DNA from: Rhea pennata
Lineage: Eukaryota > Chordata > Aves > Rheiformes > Rheidae
Reading direction: 5' to 3'
DNA: 64,000 nucleotides
Assembly: GCF_028389875.1 (NCBI RefSeq)
Contig: NC_084667.1
Location: forward strand, 59,126,570 to 59,190,569
Part shown: one piece after another, positions 11,860 through 25,696 of the stretch
Numbering within the stretch: position 1 is the first letter of the stretch
How the letters are laid out: each line of letters begins with the position of its first letter
The notes under the pieces: model-generated
Seen by the model: only the letters and a program-made list of their open reading frames with translations
What the model was told of the DNA's origin: nothing
Database searches by the model: none
Translations under genes and position numbers: made by a program

Positions 11860-12600
11860 CAAGAAAAATAGTTAAGTTGTAAATTAGTTAGCAATTTCAA
11901 GTGTTTTTGAGAATTCCAATGGAAATGTATAGAATAACATTTAGGCAATAACTTCTGCATCCTTCTGAATAGTGATATTAAAAAAAAAAAAAGCTGCTGA
12001 GCTGGGAGGGAGAGTTGGACTTTTTTATAAGTGCACTACAGCATTAAAGTTGCCTACTATGTAAAATATTACCCCTTCTGCTTTATTTCCATTGCTCCTA
12101 AGTCTTTGACAACAAATTGAAACAGAATATATTCATTTAAATATGCCTCCTGTTTGTGTGGACGTGTGAATGTACAGTATGTGTGTATATTATACAAAGT
12201 ATTATATGTAAACAATTCATTTACATCATCGAGCTGTACCAGTACCTCTTTTGGGGCTAATTTTGGTGCTAAAAATTGAAGTGGCCAAGGAGGAAACACT
12301 TGAGTTAATATTTAAAATAACTGAAGGGATAAGCAGTAAATGCAGGTTTACAGTTCACTGCTGTGTTAAGAAAGTGTGTGAAGGGTTTGGATTTACGGTT
12401 GTGAACATTATTAGTCCTGTTTTCTAAGTAGATCTCATGAGATTATTAAAAATACACTTTTACTGAGTAAGTCTTGCATTATATTTTGCCCACCTATTTA
12501 TTATTTAAGTCTGAATCACATTTAAAAAATGTAGTTGATTTGTGCATTAAAACTTGGGTAAATGCTTCCATTCTTTTGCTTCTGCTAAACTACTAAGATT
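11860..12600 (+). other. MARK3: Probable MARK3 3' untranslated region
   Basis: AT-rich sequence directly after the MARK3 stop. No canonical AATAAA is present close by. ATTAAA variants occur at 12043-12048, 12445-12450 and 12546-12551, any of which could direct cleavage. An A13 tract lies at 11980-11992. The true 3' end cannot be fixed from the sequence. Confidence 0.5.
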
Positions 12601-15600
12601 GTATCTTGTCCTTTTGGCTTATGAGTATTGATTGCAGTTAAGAACACTTTTGTGTTTCTCCACAATTCCTCTGCAGATTAATGCAGTCTAATAGGATTTG
12701 CTGAATGCTGACCAGTGACTTTTTCTCTCAGACCAAATTCTCCACATTAGACTAGGTCAAACTGATACGAAGGACAGAAGGACTCTCAAATAATGACCAT
12801 ACTTTGATGTGACTCGCCTTCTGAGGTGATGCTGTTCTGAAGTATTGCTGTGCACGTGGCAATACTTCCCTTTGAATCCTGTATGTGTGCACTGTTGAAA
12901 CCCGAAAGTGGGAATTTAATTGGCTACTGATCATTTCTGGTATGACTTCCAGCTTCCTGAACTACAATTATTAGCAGTAGCAGTTAAAACTTCCTTGCAG
13001 TTCTCTTCCAGCATGCTTCCACCTGGCTTTGGATATATTGCTTTTGATGGCTTTATGCCAATTGTGTCTTTAACTCCTGCTGAGGAGGGAGTCCATCGTG
13101 GCTCTTGGCATGTAAGTGTGGAAACCTGCCCTTGATGAACTCCCTGACGACCCGTTAGCTTTCTATAGGACACCAAGCTACTGTCAGATGGTCCCCACTT
13201 TTTAACCATCACTGCGCTGAGCTGGATTTGATCCTGCAAACTAGAATCAAGAGACTTCTTCGTGCATTGTTTCCTACTGAATACTAAGTTTATTTCATCA
13301 AGGACTTCTGTAGATAATACCTGCATTATCTACTTGACTTTTTGTATTAATCAGTGTTTTATGGTTATATTTCAGTGAAGCACTTAAGCATGTACTGTAC
13401 ATGTGCTTTAAACTGGAGCCTAAATTTGCAGTGAGCTAATAGTTATTCATAGTACACAGTTCAGGTTTGACTCGAGGTGCAGATGCAAAACCCTGAATAT
13501 TTTGCAAGTTTTTTGTGATCTGTAGTCTGTGAAGGCAGCAGACTTCCCCCTCTTCCCCTAGGCATTGATATTATGCTAGTTAAAGGGTAATCATAGCTGT
13601 TAAATGTAGTAGATATTCCTGAATTTGCATTTTATTCTCTGTATATTCTGTATCATGCCATGGCTTTAGAACTCCAGGAGTTGCTGGGGTTTGGTTGGCT
13701 TTCAGTGCTCTGCCCATGCCTGTGCTGCTCAGTATGTTTTTTTTCCATGAAAACTCCATTTTGTAAAAGCAATAAGACATTTCAGGGCAGTCATTGTACT
13801 TCTCAGGTGAATAGTCACCTGTCCTTTCACTTCCTACATCTTAAGCACTCCTCCAAATGTATTTTTTCACCCAGCAGTGCACTTCGTTGTCTGAACTGAA
13901 AGTGTTCTGATAAATGATGTAAATCTGTATTCAATGGAAGTTCCAAAAGGTTTCATATTAAATGTTTTCTGAAATAACTCTATTCCTACTTCACCTGTTA
14001 AGTATGTAATTGTTTCTAAAAAGTGCACCAATATCATACTTTGGATATTTAAAGTTTGTACTTAAATATTTTTCTTAAAGTGTTTTCAAAAAGGTTCTTT
14101 TAGAGTAAATCTGTATTTGAGGTATTAAAAAAAAGGCTTATTACAATCAGAAACAGATTTTCAACAGCGTCCTTCCCAAATGCCATGCAAAACTATCAAG
14201 TTGCAAGAAAATACCCATGTTTCTTTATCATAATACACACTAATTGTTCAAGTCTCTAGGAATTCCCTGGAAGGAAAACTTCTTTCACATCTCCAAACCA
14301 AAGAACTACAAGACTTCAAGAGTATAAGCTTTTTTATTTGTTTGTATTTTGGGGGGGATCTGTGGGGACTTACCAGCTTTACTGCTAGTATGATTTTACA
14401 GTACTACTACTGTTTCTCTCTACTTAAGAGACAAGTTTTAAAAATAACCAGAGGCCAGTGTGCGGTGAGAAAGTAGCAGCAGGCCTAGGGATTTTTGCGT
14501 GTCTAATGGCCAAGAGGTGTTGCTTTTGTAATGGCTTGACTGGGGTCCTGGAATGCGTGGTCTGAATGGTGAGTGTCGAGGGGGGCTCTGGGGGGTGGGT
14601 GGATATAATGGGCTCCTGACTGCAGTTTTGCATTCCTAAAACCCGTGTTGTCCCATTTTGAAGATGCCTCTTGGTTGCCAGGTCTGGCAGAGAAAAATGT
14701 CTTGAGAGTTTTTTGGAGATTGTGTGGTGACTGCTTAAATCGAAGTTTTCAAAGTTGTACCTCTTCTTCCCTCCACCCCCAAAAAAGAAATCTGAATACT
14801 GAGCAGGAACAAGTAAGTCCAGATAAGAGTTTCTTATACTACCTTACCTAGACTTTTAAAGTGCTTCAGTCAATTTTATCTGCTGAGAGTTAGACCTAAG
14901 ACAGAGTGTAAAGTCCAATACAGTGTTGTGAAAAGTGGGAACAGGTAGGTTAGAGGAATGGTAAGTACCACTGTTGTGTTTTGAACACTACTGTCATTCA
15001 CACTGCAGCATCCTCACCAGTCTTCGTGGATTCAAAAATTTTAATACAGATTTTGACAAAGTTCATCTTTCTCTGTTATGTGCAATTTCAAGAGCATATA
15101 TTGTATGATACTGCTTCTCAGATTTTTTTTGTCACAAAATTTATCATCAGGGTAAACTAGTAAGAAAAAAGCAAGAGATGGTATCAGCGCATTTATTTTA
15201 AGAACATGAAGTCAGAGGCTCAGGAGTCCTTCCTGGCATATGGGAAGATGGTAGCAGATCTAGTTTAATTTAAAGATGCAAATTTGTCATTTTGTATACT
15301 TCCAGCTATCAATGTAATCTCATTAGTCCTCATAGAAGCGCCTTGGAAATTACCTATAATATGTATTACCTATATGTTACTAGAAATCACTAATGCTGTC
15401 AGTTAAACTCCCATCTAAAATTATAAGATATGGCTGGGAAATTTCCACACTTGAGTAGAATTTTCCCCTCGAGTAGTAGTAAATTGACTCTTAGCAGCTT
15501 GACCACTGTCCCTTTCTTAGAAGGCTCCATTGCTTCAACGAACAAACGCTTAGCAACAGGGAGACGCTTATGTTTTGGATAAAAACTCAACCTAGTGATT

Positions 15601-18600
15601 GCAGTAAATTTTCTTACGTGTCCTGCATTACTATTAGTAGCAGGTGTTTAGAAAGGGGAAGTGTAAGAAACGGGACACCCATGTAATTAGCATCCTCCAT
15701 GCCTGTGCTCCTAGCTTTTCCCTTTAAGCTTATTGTCGCAAGCTAACACGCTCATCCAGATAACAGTAGTTATACAGTGTTCGTATTTTGCTGGTCTTTT
15801 CTTAATGTACTACCAAGTATTGCCTCCAAGCAAAAGGGCTAGTTAAAATAAGCAAAAACGTGGGAAGACGATCTCTTCGCTCGATAGCGCTTCACGTCAG
15901 CAGCGTTTGAAGCGGAAGGATTTGGCTGACTCTTCTGTGTGTTTCGCTAGCCTTGTTCCGATCTGAGAGTGCTTTAAGCTCTCCCGAGAGCAGTGAGCTC
16001 TTCGTTCCGGCAATAACTGAAAACACGAGATGGGTCAGTACCAGGAATGTGAATGCTGTCAGCATCTCTGTACAGATGCTGTTTTCGGGATAGTAATTGC
16101 CAGTTGTGAGTTCACATTCACCTAGATCTGCCATTAACACCTCGTAGTAGTTGTGGTTCGGCACGGATGATATTTATTGCATTAAAAAAACGTGCTTTTG
16201 CTTATTTTTTTGCTTGCATGTTGAGCATTTAGAGCTGTGTGTTCTGAGCCTCAAATGTAAAATTCATGCAGAGTGACCGTGGTTGCTGTGGGAACCGTGG
16301 CATTGAATTTCAAGGCATAGAAATACTGCAGTTCGCAGTCATTGTGCTAATACCAGTGTATTATCACTTACTAATATTCTTAGGTTATGGAATTCAGAGC
16401 GTAAAAACAAAGTAATCATACATTTAACGTCTGCTCATATTTCCTGATCATAGCACACGTATTAGGTGAATGGATTCAGATATTCGAATATCTCGGCATT
16501 TACAATTATTCTGTTTAAATATGGGGATGCAAAATCAGCAAGTAAAGTGCTATTGGCAATACAGTCACGCCGTTCTCGGTCGTTGGCCTACCTCAAGGCA
16601 AGGTGCTGTGTGGTTAGTGGAGCTAAAAACTCAGCTCACTATGAGCGTTGTAACCAGCTACAAACGGCAACGGTTTTTAAGCATTATATTCCCCCCCCAC
16701 CCCCCCGGCATTAAATGAAATCCTTTTAGAAATATTTCCAGGTAGATGGGAGGAAAACAAGAAAAAACACTTGAATGTATGTATTATTCTATGTCAGGGG
16801 AGCCTTGATGAGCGAGAGCGGAGCGGGCTGTGCGCGGCACGTCTCGCCGAGCTCGAGTTGGGCGCTTCGCGGCAAGCAGCAGCAGTCGGTGGCTGTTCCC
16901 TGCTGCCAGGCAGCTCTGGGGCTGCAGAAGGGAAGGTTGTAATGTCCGTAACGGCCACAGGATGTCTCTCAAATGCAGAAACAACCTGCTGGCTCTGTGA
17001 TAATCTCAAATATTAAAAAAAGACCTTCCACAAACCATTTAGTCCGTGTCTTACAGCAGTTTCACGTAGGTCGTCAGGAATTATGTTCTCTTCAGGGTGC
17101 GATGCTGCCAGTTAACTTAGATGTACTGTGGAAAAGCAATAGGGAAAAAAATCAGCGTAAAATTCTTACAGAAGCTGTGTATTTTTCTAGTTGAAAAATA
17201 CCTTTGTATTACATCTAATTTTCAATTGTATTTCATTTTTTCCAGAGTTGAAGGGTTTTTAGATGGTCTTTAGCTTTGTGATGGGAAACCCTGTAAAACC
17301 TGCTGCAAAACCCTTTTCTACTTTTTTTAAATACAGTTGGATCTTTTTTCCTAGAAAACTGCCATGTGAGGCACCATGTTTTTCTGCTTAGAAGGGCACA
17401 GGTAATATTTAAGATTTAAATTAATTTCTGATTCTTTAATTAATGATGCTATTTTGCTGTTCATCCGTTAGTAATCATTCTAATCAGGACTGTAAATTGC
17501 AGCTAGGTTTTCTAAAATAATCTGGGATCACTTGCCATTTGTATTTCTCTCTGTTAGGTAAATCTTTAAAGCTTTATGCAGGGCATTTTTCATGCCTGCA
17601 GTCTGTTTTAGTCTTCAAACAGATCTGGTCACTTGTGCTTTGAGTAAGCAAGAAATGAAACTTGCTTATTTGTTGAGGATTTTTCCAAATCTGGTATCTT
17701 GCTGCAGCTTTTATTTTAATCAAGGTTTGAAATTGGTGGATTAGTAGTGTCTAGTACTAATATTTGTCACTGTAGTGTTTGGATTCAGTGAGTGGAAACC
17801 TAGAAGATGTTTATTTTAGCTGATCTCAGACTACTTTATGTTCTGTCTGTAAAATAACTGTGTCACTCTTCCCCTTCCTTTTTGCGGTCGTAGATACCAC
17901 CGGTTGCCGAGTCCTTTTATAGTTGCTCGTTTCCCTGGCAAGGCAGTTTCATGTACGTGTTGCTCGCAGCGGGGTCACGTGTGGAGCTCGACGCTGTGCA
18001 GTGGGAACAGAAACACTTGGTGCGTTTCCGTTTAGACGTGCGGGAGGAGCAGAAAGCAGAATTGTGCTCTCAAGGTTCTGTTCCTCATCCCACTTCTGTA
18101 AGACACTTGGGAACAGCCACTGGGCAAATTTATTTGGTCCGACATTTTTATATGTACATAAAAATAATCGTTTTATCTAACTGACCCTTTTTTGAACCTG
18201 CCCTGGCATCTGAAACTTTGCCCCTTCTCTTCCTCAAGAGGTTAGCAGCGGCTGAGCGCTTCTGGCCGAATGCTTCTGCTGGCTTAAGCCTAGGTTCAAG
18301 TGACAGTCCCTTTTTGAGGTTTCCTGTGGTGTCGGAGCGCTGTGAACCTCTGAACTGGATGTGCAAGCATGCTCCTAGCTGAGAAGTGCTCCTGGCCCAG
18401 CTAAAAACCTCAGGGCAAGTCTGTGGCGCAGAGCAGTTGCCACCTCTTCTAGATCCTTGTGTTTCCAGATGCTTTCCAGACTTCGCACTGGGGGATAAAG
18501 TGCCTCACCAGAACATAAACATCCTCCAACTCTGTAAGGCATGTCGGAGCTGCACAGCGGTGAGCAATGTGCAGGACAGAGCGCCCCAAGGTGACGTGGC

Positions 18601-19999
18601 TGGCGTGGGCTGTACGTGCTAAGGAGACGGGGCGAGACTGGCCGGTGGCAGCCCCTTAGGCGAAGGAGGGCGGCAGTCGGCTCTTCTGAAGCGCGACCTA
18701 CACGAGCAGGAGGAAAAGACTGCACCAGTCACAGTGGTGTAAGGAACAACTTGCATTTTTCTCCTCCGTGGGTATTTGGTTCTGCGTGGGCGAGAGATTG
18801 AAAGCAGCGTTTGCAAGGTGTGGGGGGAGAGGAGTAGTGGGAGCTCACTGGGGGTGGGAGCGGGGTTCGGTGCGCGCCGCAGCACGAGGCGCCTGGTTCC
18901 TGTCCCAGGCGCTGCCGTGGTGCCTCCCTGCTTCGTACTGTGTGTGTTGGTCCCAGTAGCCCTTGGGCTGAAACTACAGCTTAAAAGGCTGCATATAAAG
19001 GCCTACTCCTCTACAGAGCTATCTATTTTTAGGAGATTTCCAGAAACATTTTTTTTTAATGTATCTCCTATCCCTCTGACAAATCTGGTTGAAAATAGCT
19101 TATAGGTTCAAAAGTTATATGGAGGACAGATCAAACTGACGTGGGCACGTGTGGTCACTCACAGTCCCTGCTTACATAAGGCCTGTTTTTCTAGGAAACC
19201 AGGCTAAAAACCACGACAGTTCACAGCGGGGACCAGATCCACTGATCAGGAGGCAGCTCTCCTTAAAAGGTCACTTTTCAGATTCGACCTGCAGTTTGGG
19301 GGGGGGGGGGGGGGAATCTGGAGTCAGTGACTTCCGTGATTCCCTAGAGAGAGCTGAAGTCTGGTTTGTGCACATCATGACTCAAGTAATTTAAATATTT
19401 AAGGCAAAGTATCCCAAGAAGTTAAGTACTGAAGACTGTTGTCCAATTTTCTTCCTACTGCTGACATCAGCTTGGTCTGCCAGGGTGAGTGTTGCATAGT
19501 GCGAGGCAGTTTGTTTTTTCTGATTTTACAGCTGGGTAATTCTGCTGCTATGAAGAAACATGGAAATGTGGAACCACCTTTGGAAAGCAGTAGAACCGAA
19601 GGTAGTGACAAAAGCCTTCACTGAAGGGGAGGGGGAAGCACGTAAGGATGAGAACCAAGGTTTGCAGGGAGAAGCAATTTTTATTAAACCAGCTACAATA
19701 AATATCCAGCATCTCTTACCAAGTTACTGTTAACTCTGCACTACTCTGCCCTCCTGTCCTATGGCAATGTATGAGAATAAACAGAGCGTTTCATCTTTGC
19801 CATCTCTTGTCATTTAAATAATGTCTTTTTCCAGTTTGCTGTCTTGGAGGCAGTAACATTCAGTATCTGAACTGCAAAAATAAGAATTTCTTTGAATTAG
19901 CAGCTGAATTGGTGAAGAAGAGAGGGATGAAAACAAGTCCTAAAGCACAATTAAACAAAACATAGAAACTTTGCTAAATGGAGAAACACCTGGATTTAA
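12601..19999. other. Intergenic DNA after MARK3 (AT-rich half)
   Basis: No gene recognised. CpG dinucleotides cluster modestly near 15,870-15,990, 16,800-16,940, 17,880-18,060 and 18,600-18,900, but no exon, promoter motif set or family resemblance is convincing. The open frame on the minus strand at 12931-13326 (131 codons) has no domain I know. A C-rich run lies at 16,691-16,707 and a G17 tract at 19298-19314. Confidence 0.6.
19298..19314. repeat. G17 homopolymer
   Basis: Seventeen consecutive G in intergenic DNA between MARK3 and CKB. It could form G-quadruplex structures and is likely length-polymorphic or error-prone. Confidence 0.9.
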
Positions 20000-20673
20000 T
20001 TTCTGACCACTGCCAAGTAAAGGACTGTGTATTGAATAGTGTATTGAAAGCTGTGGTTATGCTGATGACACTTGTCACACGCTCGCTGCTGAAACTTCGT
20101 TGGGGAATGTGAGGATCACGCTGGTGGTGGCCTCTCACACAACGGGGTTTTGTACTGCCAAAATTGGTTACGATCTAGTAACCGTGGAGGTAGGGCATTG
20201 CTGAGGATGAAGATGACTGACTACTACTGCTTGAGAGTCTCATCCCCCAATTCTCCCGTGAGGCTTGTGCAGGACACTGCTGGGCTCTCCTTTCACCTGC
20301 CAGCACTGCTCAGTCTTTGTAGTTTATTAGAGCAAAGACCGTCCCAGGAGATGGAAAATAAGAATTTCTTGCCCTTGTTGAGTGGTTCTAAGCTGTATGT
20401 GCCTGCTTGCCCAGAGCCCTGGAGCGGTCCACCTCTAGGCAAACATCAACCTGAGGAAGCCCTGTAGCCTGAGAGGTTGGAGACTTTTGATGTACTTTTA
20501 AAGTAGATTCCCCCAGAACATTTTAAGCCTTCAGTTTTTAGTTAAGTAGTGATTTGGGGCTGCTAGTCCATCACTGTCAAGTATTTTTTTTTCTACAGCT
20601 CTAACCTTTTAAACAAAATCTGATCAAATTCACACATGCACTTGGGATGACATCAGTGTCTTTGCAAATGCTT

Positions 20674-20686
20674 GGGGGGGGGGGGG
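20674..20686. repeat. G13 homopolymer
   Basis: Thirteen consecutive G in intergenic DNA; low complexity only. Confidence 0.85.
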
Positions 20687-21637
20687 CAGGAGGCTGTGAT
20701 CTCCAAAGCTGTGTCTTGTGCCTAGCCAGGAGCACAAGGAGAAATGGTATCCACATGCCTAGATGTGACTGCCTAGCATGGAGTGCTAGTACCAGGCTCG
20801 AGGAAAAGCTAAGCACAGACCTCCTCTGCCTGTGCCTGACACCCTGGCTGCAAAGCACCCTCCACCCTCGCTCTCGTAGCAACGGAAAAGGGTTGCAGCA
20901 CAGACAGCTTGGACAGCGCAGCAGCTCTTCGTGTAGATTAGAGGGACCAAAACACTCTCTCCAGTGCGATGATGAATGGTTTGTGCTGATTTAGAAATCC
21001 TCAGCATGCGCACAAAGAGAACGTGATCGTTGGCAAACCAGAGCTCCCAAACCAGTTCTTCTGATCTTAGTGTAGCGAGCTGTCTGCACTTGCACATTGT
21101 TGTACAATTTGCTGCTGAGTCTAAGAGGTGCATAGCCTCTTTTACCCCCGTTTCTAGGGCATATAGCAGAGGAAACTAGGTGTTAAACCAAGTAGGAGCT
21201 AAAATGCAGCCCTGCTCAGCCTTGATGCCATCAGAGACAAAAAGGCCTGCCAGAAATCCTACTCAACAGCTGAGGTGTGGAAAATCCCAGGGTGGGATGA
21301 GATTCAGGAAAAGGTACTAAAATCTGCCTTGTAGAGTGACAGGGTCTCTAACTAGGGCATTTCCAGAATGAGGCAACTGAGCAAAAATGGAGCAAAATCC
21401 AGAACAGAAAAGACTAAAGTGATCTAAGTTTATTGACCCAATCCTGATATAACATGTATGAGAAGATTGCTGAATGAAGGAAATAATATTTTTTTCTGTG
21501 GTATTTTCTCTTTTTCCTAGACCTAAGCCCCTGTATGCTTTCTAAGTGTGAGACATATCTAAGTTGCCCTTCCCAGTGCCTGTGCTCCGTTGTCTGTGTG
21601 CCCTGGCTGCTGAGGAGTTAAACAGAGGCTGCTCTGA

Positions 21638-21746
21638 GGACCCAATACTGGGAATTTCAGGCCAAAACCAATCACACCATGGGATCCCAGTTCAGTTTTG
21701 TGTCTGCCAAGGCAGTGCTCAGACTTAGGATCCCAGGATTGGGTCC
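21638..21746. repeat. Short inverted repeat (16-bp arms)
   Basis: Left arm 21638-21653 (GGACCCAATACTGGGA) and right arm 21731-21746 (TCCCAGGATTGGGTCC) are reverse complements except for one base, separated by 77 bp. I do not recognise the element; it could be a diverged mobile-element end or chance. Confidence 0.6.
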
Positions 21747-24700
21747 AGCACAGGAGTTGGATATGACCCATCCGAGGCAGTTCTTGCTTGGTGAAAGGAG
21801 AAAAGTCATGCAGCCAAGCTGTTGCCTGCATAAAATGGTCAAAACCCATGTGTTTATTAGTGTGTGAAGTTGCTGTGGGCAGATACCAGCACAGGGCTCT
21901 GGTGCAGACCCATCTGACCCAAGGCCAGATTTACAATGTTCATATCAACACATGGAGCCTAGATGGTACTTCTCCTGATATGGACATTTCTCTTCTTCCA
22001 ACTGCTTAAGAGAAGGGGCAGAGTCTTTTCCAGGCTCTTTGCTCCTGTAGACCATCCCCTGCCATCAATTCCTCTGCTGTAGCTATGGGGTCACAGAGCA
22101 GATCATGACCTGCAGCTGTGCAAACCCAGAGTTCTCACAGAGCAACATCATTTCACGCTATATGTTGCCACAGGCAGCTCCCCACTTACGTGTTTATTTC
22201 TCAATATCTCCAGTTTCTCAATGCACACAATTTTTCAGGCCAGTTGCATGTTAATCCCTGTCTCTGTCTGTCTAGTGCTTATAACAAAGGCCCTGCAACT
22301 AATGCATGGTCAGCAGAGAGTTCGCTATTACTGGCTGTCTGCAGTGAGGATCCAATCTGACAGGTACAGGAGAGAAGAGTCCTGCCAGCCTCAGGCTGGT
22401 GGTAATGACGGCTTGGAGCCACAGTTCACCAGAAGGCAGCACCTTATGCTTCCTGGGTAGATTGCAGGACCTCTGCAGGTTGGCTACAGGCCTGCAGGGA
22501 CAGATATCTGGTCATGGAAGATCAAGCATTAGCAAGGACCTGAGGACCTCCTGACCAATGAGTGGATTTGGTGATAGCATGAGGGTAGCAGGAGAATGTA
22601 TAGGGACAGTGTTTGCATTGCAAGGATCATAGCAGGATGTTGACATAAAGTCACATCTGCTACACCTTTCTCTAATTACATCTTTCCACAAAATCACAAC
22701 CTGTTCTCTTGCCATCTTATTCTATATCACAGCGATCATAGCTGGCAGTGATGGGCGCTGCCAAAAGATGAAGGTGAGCAGGAGGGTGAAGGACAAACCT
22801 CTGTCTAACAGCAGCAAAGACTCTTCCTGTCTTGGCTGGTTTCGTTTCTCTGTTCTGGCCTGAATCCAGACTGTGCTGGGGCCAGAAGGCTGGCTAGCCT
22901 TGATTTATTTTCTGGTTGCTAGGCTAACTTCTCCTTTTGCTGATATTATGCTCTTCTGCTGGCCACTAGTTCTCACTTTGGAAGGGTCTTTTATGTTGAT
23001 CAGGCTAGTGAACATGCAGAAGAGGAAGGGAAGGGGTTCTGCTGTGAAAATGGGGAGTTGTGCTGCTTGTGCAAGCTCCTGTCACAAGACAAGAAAGGTA
23101 GGAGTTAAATTTACTTAAGCCTTAAGTTAGATATCACTCGATGTCCTCAACTTCTCAGTGAGTGTGGACAGACTGAACTGCAAGACAACAAAAGCACTCT
23201 CTTGGTAGATGGAAGCAGAGCAGTTTGAGAGGGTCCCAAATTTACTTCTCAGCAAAGTAGAGTGATAACTTTCCACACCACTGCGAGAACTTTGTTGGAA
23301 TTGTTTCTGTCCTGGGGAAGAGAAGTGAAAAACAGCTCATAGCACCAACAGACCCTAATAGGAGGATCTTCAGGCTTGCATACAGCCTCGGTGAAGACCA
23401 AGGAGGAAGCATGATTTTTTTCTTCGTCCATGAGAATGCTTCATCAACTGCATGGTCATTTGTCCTGTGGACAGGTATCTTCTATCCTTTTCGGAGGTCA
23501 TAAATATTCACAGTCAACTCACACCCATGACTGGTCAACCATGTCTCTGGGGAGCCAGGAGGTCTCTTAAATTCTCGCTGTAAGGAGCTGACAGCTGTTG
23601 GAAGCAGCGCTGGAAAGGAATGTTCTTCCCACTGACGCTGAGGCCAAAGGCTATGGCCAAAGCACAGCCAGCTGTGTCGGCTGGACTGGAGATGTCCTGC
23701 AAGCATCCTAGGCAGGAAAGAAAGGAATTGAGACTCAGGATTACTGTCTGCAGCTGGGGAATATGCATTGAAATCTCCTTAGGCAGATGGATAACTGTGG
23801 CCATTTCACCACCACTGCTGAGGGGAACAGCAAGCTTTTCTGTGGACCCCTTAGCCTGTGGCAAAACAGAAAATCTAGAGCTTTGACTCTTGTTTCAACA
23901 GTCAAATGCTTGAATTCAAGTATGATTTTTCTCCCTTCACAGAGCGGGAGAGAAACTTCCTTCAGATTTGGTGCTGGTGAAGAGCATTGGCACTTTCCGT
24001 CCTTCCTGTCCCAGTTGGCCGGCACCAGCTCAGGCCGGGGCGCTTGGCTGGGGTGCAGTTCCTGGTTCCTGGTTCACCAGCCAGGTGTCAGCAAGGCAAG
24101 GAGAGGCTGCCTGTCGTTTGCTGGCAGCGGGCTGTACCTCGTGCTGTGGCCCTTGTTCATGTTCCTGCTTCCTTGGGCAGCTCCTCCCCAGGTGACACGT
24201 CATGGGCAGCGTCACCAGGCGATCTAAGAGAAGGAGCACTTGTTACCAGGAAGGACAGGTCTCTCAGATGCCTTTTGAAGCTGTTGGCTGCTGAGCCCTA
24301 GGAACGGGCAGGGCTGAAGTCGTGTGTTCCTGGAGCAGGAACATACCGGAAGTCTAGAGGAAAAACAGCTAAGGGAATAATAACAATAGTGACGATCCTA
24401 ATAGGTGGGATTCAGCCCAAAACAAAGACAAAGCATCAGCCAAAGCAGTCCTCTGTTTCCGCAGAAAAGGTCATCTGTTCCTGGGATGAGCTTGTTGCCC
24501 TTACTTGTCTTTGGGCTGAGAGGAGGAGAGGAAAGGAGGGACAGAGGTGGCCCCAGTACACTGGGAGTTAGACCTAGCCTGTGGCTGGGGTTAAAGGCAA
24601 AGCGTGGTGCCATAGTTAGTCCACACATAGGAAAAAATAAGGGTGCTCGTGGTCCCTGGGCAAGGTTTTGCGAGTGTTAACCCCAGTCGTTGTTCCTGGG

Positions 24701-25229
24701 CGGTAACAGCTACTGCTTGTGTGACCCCCTGAGCCAGGCTGAGCCTTGGTGGGGCAGAAAGACAGCAGAGTGAACCCTTCGGTCAAAACCCTAGAGCAGG
24801 TTTCCCTTTGCAGGAAACCGCGGCGGGTCTGACCCCGCTCAGCTCGGTGGACTCTTGGGATGGCAGCAGGGAGCACGTGTGCTGCAACAGGCCCGGGTGT
24901 CTCCAGCCCCCAGGGCCTGGAGCAATGAGTACGAGCCTCCAGCTCCCACCGCAATGTTCTTCATTAAGCTTAGGCAGGACTGTGGTTATACTGGGAAGAG
25001 GTGTCTGATGCCAGGGGACAAAGTATAATACAGGTGGGCCAAAACCGTGGCAGCTCATGGTGGCCCAGGGTTGGTGACCTGCAGATGGACGGTCTAGAAA
25101 TAGAGGTCCAAAGGAGAACCGAGATCCTCCAGAACCTGTCACTGTGGAGTCAGCCTGGCAGTGGTGCTGTCTGGGGTGTCGCGATCCTGTCCGGGAAGTT
25201 CAGGGCTTTGCCCCGGTCTGTTGTGACCC

Positions 25230-25445
25230 TTCAGACAGCAGCCATCTGCGCGGCCATTTGCGCGGCCCGAGCTTGGCCCCGTTTCCAAAGCTCCAGCCCG
25301 GTGCCGAGCCGAGCCGAGCCGGTCCTGGAAAGCCCTCGGGGCTCCCGCCGCGGCGCCGGAGCTGGGCCCGCGGGAGCCTCGGCCGCCGCGGTGCCGCGCG
25401 CCCCGCAGCCCGCTCCGTCCCCGCGAGAAACCCTGGCGGAAATGT
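25230..25445. promoter_or_regulatory. Orphan CpG-rich block
   Basis: Dense CpG and GC, including a GAGCC tandem near 25,302-25,321, inside otherwise mixed intergenic DNA. No known gene starts here. It may be an unannotated promoter of a noncoding RNA or simply a GC-rich remnant. Confidence 0.35.
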
Positions 25446-25680
25446 GTACTGCTGAGGTGGGGGGGGGAGCTCTCTTGAGACCTTCTGTTTTAGTTTTACT
25501 TCTGTTTTCTCTTTAAATCTCAAGGAAGGAGCAAACTGAAAGGGACATAAATAAAAATCCAAGCAGCTGGGCTGAAAATACCCTGTAGAAATCCTTGCCC
25601 AGGGCTGAGAGTGAGTTTTTGCATGACAGAGACACTCAGCTGAGGGAAGGATTCTGCCTGTCAGCCCAGGATTTGGAGGG

Positions 25681-25696
25681 TTTTTTTTTTTTTTTT
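25681..25696. repeat. T16 homopolymer
   Basis: Sixteen T between the two CpG-rich blocks at 25.2-25.8 kb. Confidence 0.85.

Noticed and set aside
12931-13326. 131-codon minus-strand open frame after MARK3
   Set aside because: In non-GC-rich DNA, so slightly unusual, but no domain, no splice support and no similarity I recognise; may be within or beyond the MARK3 3' UTR.
25001-25516. 171-codon plus-strand open frame
   Set aside because: Its second half is the orphan CpG-rich block and overlaps equally long frames on the other strand.
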